From positions 1 to 32,829 of the forward strand of contig JALHPY010000035.1 in assembly GCA_022842305.1 (NCBI GenBank): DNA of 32,829 nucleotides, read 5' to 3'. Both the position numbers and the translations under genes were made by a program. This document shows positions 31,664 to 32,829 of this stretch, piece after piece. Under the pieces are notes generated by a model that saw only the letters and a list, made by a program, of their open reading frames with translations, ran no database searches and was not told the DNA's origin. Source of the stretch: Rubrivivax sp. Lineage in GTDB: Bacteria > Pseudomonadota > Gammaproteobacteria > Burkholderiales > Burkholderiaceae_C. Each line of letters starts with the position of its first letter. Position 1 is the stretch's first letter.

Positions 31664-32829
31664 TTGAAGAAGCTGCACACCCTCGTTGCCGTGGTCGGCA
31701 TTGTCGCTGCCGGTGGCGCGGCATGGTGGTGGCAGCAAGGAGCGCAGTCGTCCCCCAAGCCCGTGGTGGCCGGACCCGGGGCGCCCGCTGCGCGGCCAGG
31801 CCCCGGCGGCCCCGGCGGCCCCGCCGCCGTGGAGATTGCCCGCGCCGAGAGCGCACGCCTGGTGGACGACGTGCAGGCAGTGGGCTCACTCAAGGCCAGC
31901 CAGGGCGTGATGCTGCGGCCCGAGGTCTCGGGCCGCATCGCCCGGCTGGGCTTTGCCGATGGCGCGCAGGTGCGCCGCGGGCAGCTGCTGGTGCAGCTGG
32001 ACGACACCCTGCAGCAGGCCCAGCTCAAGCAGGCCGAGGCCCAGGCCAGCATCGCGCGCAGCAACCTGCAGCGCAGCCGCGAACTGCTGGCGCAGGGCTT
32101 CATCAGCGCCAGCGCGGTCGACCAGAACCAGGCGGCGCTCGAAGTGGCCGAAGCCCAGGTGGCGCTGGCCCGCGCCCAGGCCGGCCGCATGCAGGTGCTG
32201 GCGCCCTTCGACGGCACCGCCGGGCTGCGCGCCGTCAGCCTGGGCGACTACGTCAAGGACGGCGCCGACCTGGTCAACATCGAGGACCTGCGCTCGCTCA
32301 AGGTGCAGTTCGCCGTGCCCGAGCGCGTACTCGACCGCCTGCGCCCCGGCCAGCCGGTCGAGGTGACACTGGACGCGCTGCCCGGCCGCAGCTTCAAGGG
32401 CCGCGTGCTGGCGCTGGATTCGCAGGTCGACGCCAACGGCCGCGCGCTGCAGGTGCTGGCCCAGGTCGAGAACCCGGGCTCGCTGCTGCGCCCGGGCATG
32501 TTCGCGCGGCCGCGCGTGATCTTCGCCGTGCGCGACAACGCCGTGCTGGTGCCCGAGGAAGCGCTGGTGCCGCTGGGCGGCAAGCAGTTGCTGTTCAAGG
32601 TGGTGGACGGCGCGGGCGGCCAGAAGGTTTCGCAGCGGCTGGAAGCGCGCATCGGCTTGCGCGTGCCGGGCAAGGTGGAGATCCTGGAAGGCATCAAGCC
32701 GGGCGATGCCGTGGTCACCGCCGGCCACGCGCGGCTGCTGCGCGGCGACCAGGTGCCGGTGCGCGCCATCGACCTGGCCGCCGTGGGCAAACCCGCGGCG
32801 CGCGGACCCGGCGCCCCGGCCAGCGGCGG
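31664..32829 (+). CDS. RND efflux periplasmic adaptor (HlyD/MexA family), 3' end beyond the window
   Basis: The frame starts at a TTG (31664), six bases after AGGAA; no ATG stands in a suitable place. At least 388 residues are visible. An N-terminal helix (LVAVVGIVAAGGAAWWW) anchors or exports it, and a Gly/Pro-rich linker follows. The lipoyl and hairpin parts read VSGRIARLGFADGAQVRRGQ, a coiled-coil with QAQLKQAEAQASIARSNLQR, then LAPFDGTAGLRAVSLGDYVK. The beta-barrel follows (LKVQFAVPERVLDRL) and the last part has LVPEEALVPLGGKQ. It would bridge an inner-membrane RND pump and an outer-membrane channel. The pump gene is expected next but is outside the window. It lies 70 bases after rnhA. 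Confidence 0.9.
   Translation, partial: MKKLHTLVAVVGIVAAGGAAWWWQQGAQSSPKPVVAGPGAPAARPGPGGPGGPAAVEIARAESARLVDDVQAVGSLKASQGVMLRPEVSGRIARLGFADGAQVRRGQLLVQLDDTLQQAQLKQAEAQASIARSNLQRSRELLAQGFISASAVDQNQAALEVAEAQVALARAQAGRMQVLAPFDGTAGLRAVSLGDYVKDGADLVNIEDLRSLKVQFAVPERVLDRLRPGQPVEVTLDALPGRSFKGRVLALDSQVDANGRALQVLAQVENPGSLLRPGMFARPRVIFAVRDNAVLVPEEALVPLGGKQLLFKVVDGAGGQKVSQRLEARIGLRVPGKVEILEGIKPGDAVVTAGHARLLRGDQVPVRAIDLAAVGKPAARGPGAPASG

Overview
The window looks like a chromosomal segment of a high-GC betaproteobacterium, most likely Burkholderiales (Comamonadaceae or a near relative). The basis is the strongly GC-rich coding style and several protein types and gene neighbourhoods familiar from that group (gloB-mltD facing methyltransferase-rnhA, a TRAP operon of dctPQM type, CueR copper control, beta-type NsrR). 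No 16S, tRNA or other decisive taxonomic marker is present, so this is inference.

Layout. (1) 1-501: mobile-element debris, the tail of an IS66-like transposase and a frameshifted C-terminal fragment of an IS701/IS4-type DDE transposase. (2) 699-3378: a small membrane protein, a double-domain GNAT acetyltransferase and a PBP7-type D,D-endopeptidase (minus). (3) 3615-7487: a compact copper module. cueR (minus) diverges from copZ and copA, and a 67-residue Met/Gly-rich membrane peptide follows. Three MerR-type promoters with 19-bp spacers can be read directly, one per transcription unit. (4) 7594-11535: accessory genes (proline iminopeptidase, small membrane protein, secreted dienelactone-hydrolase-like protein, coiled-coil protein, Cys-rich GDCCVYCSYG protein, a short secreted peptide) with an IS1595-type transposase remnant. 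(5) 11776-18995: an accessory island. It has a two-gene operon of a subtilisin-like protease and a metallo-beta-lactamase-fold protein, a stand-alone KfrA-type DNA-binding protein, and several unrecognised small genes, including a tail-anchored small protein directly followed by an unknown 214-residue protein. Base composition is lower here: hand counts give 52% GC for 12001-12060 against 67% for 30601-30660. (6) 19100-22186: a TRAP transporter operon (minus). (7) 22264-23132: an interrupted reading frame of unknown identity and a MazG-type pyrophosphohydrolase. (8) 23170-25818: nsrR facing nrfHA, for nitrite reduction to ammonium under nitric-oxide-responsive control. (9) 25966-32829: a small protein, a LysR regulator, a methyltransferase, gloB-mltD (minus), a methyltransferase-rnhA pair (plus), and the start of an RND efflux adaptor that runs off the window.

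How the genes work together. CueR senses Cu(I) and switches on the chaperone CopZ and the exporter CopA. NsrR releases nrfHA when nitric oxide damages its iron-sulfur cluster, and NrfH passes quinol electrons to NrfA. gloB and mltD overlap by ATGA and are probably translationally coupled, and the start codons of gloB and the facing methyltransferase share a CATG. The best candidate for an undescribed system is the subtilase-MBL operon (11776-15216) with its island neighbours; its biological role is unknown and the conflict/defence idea is inference.
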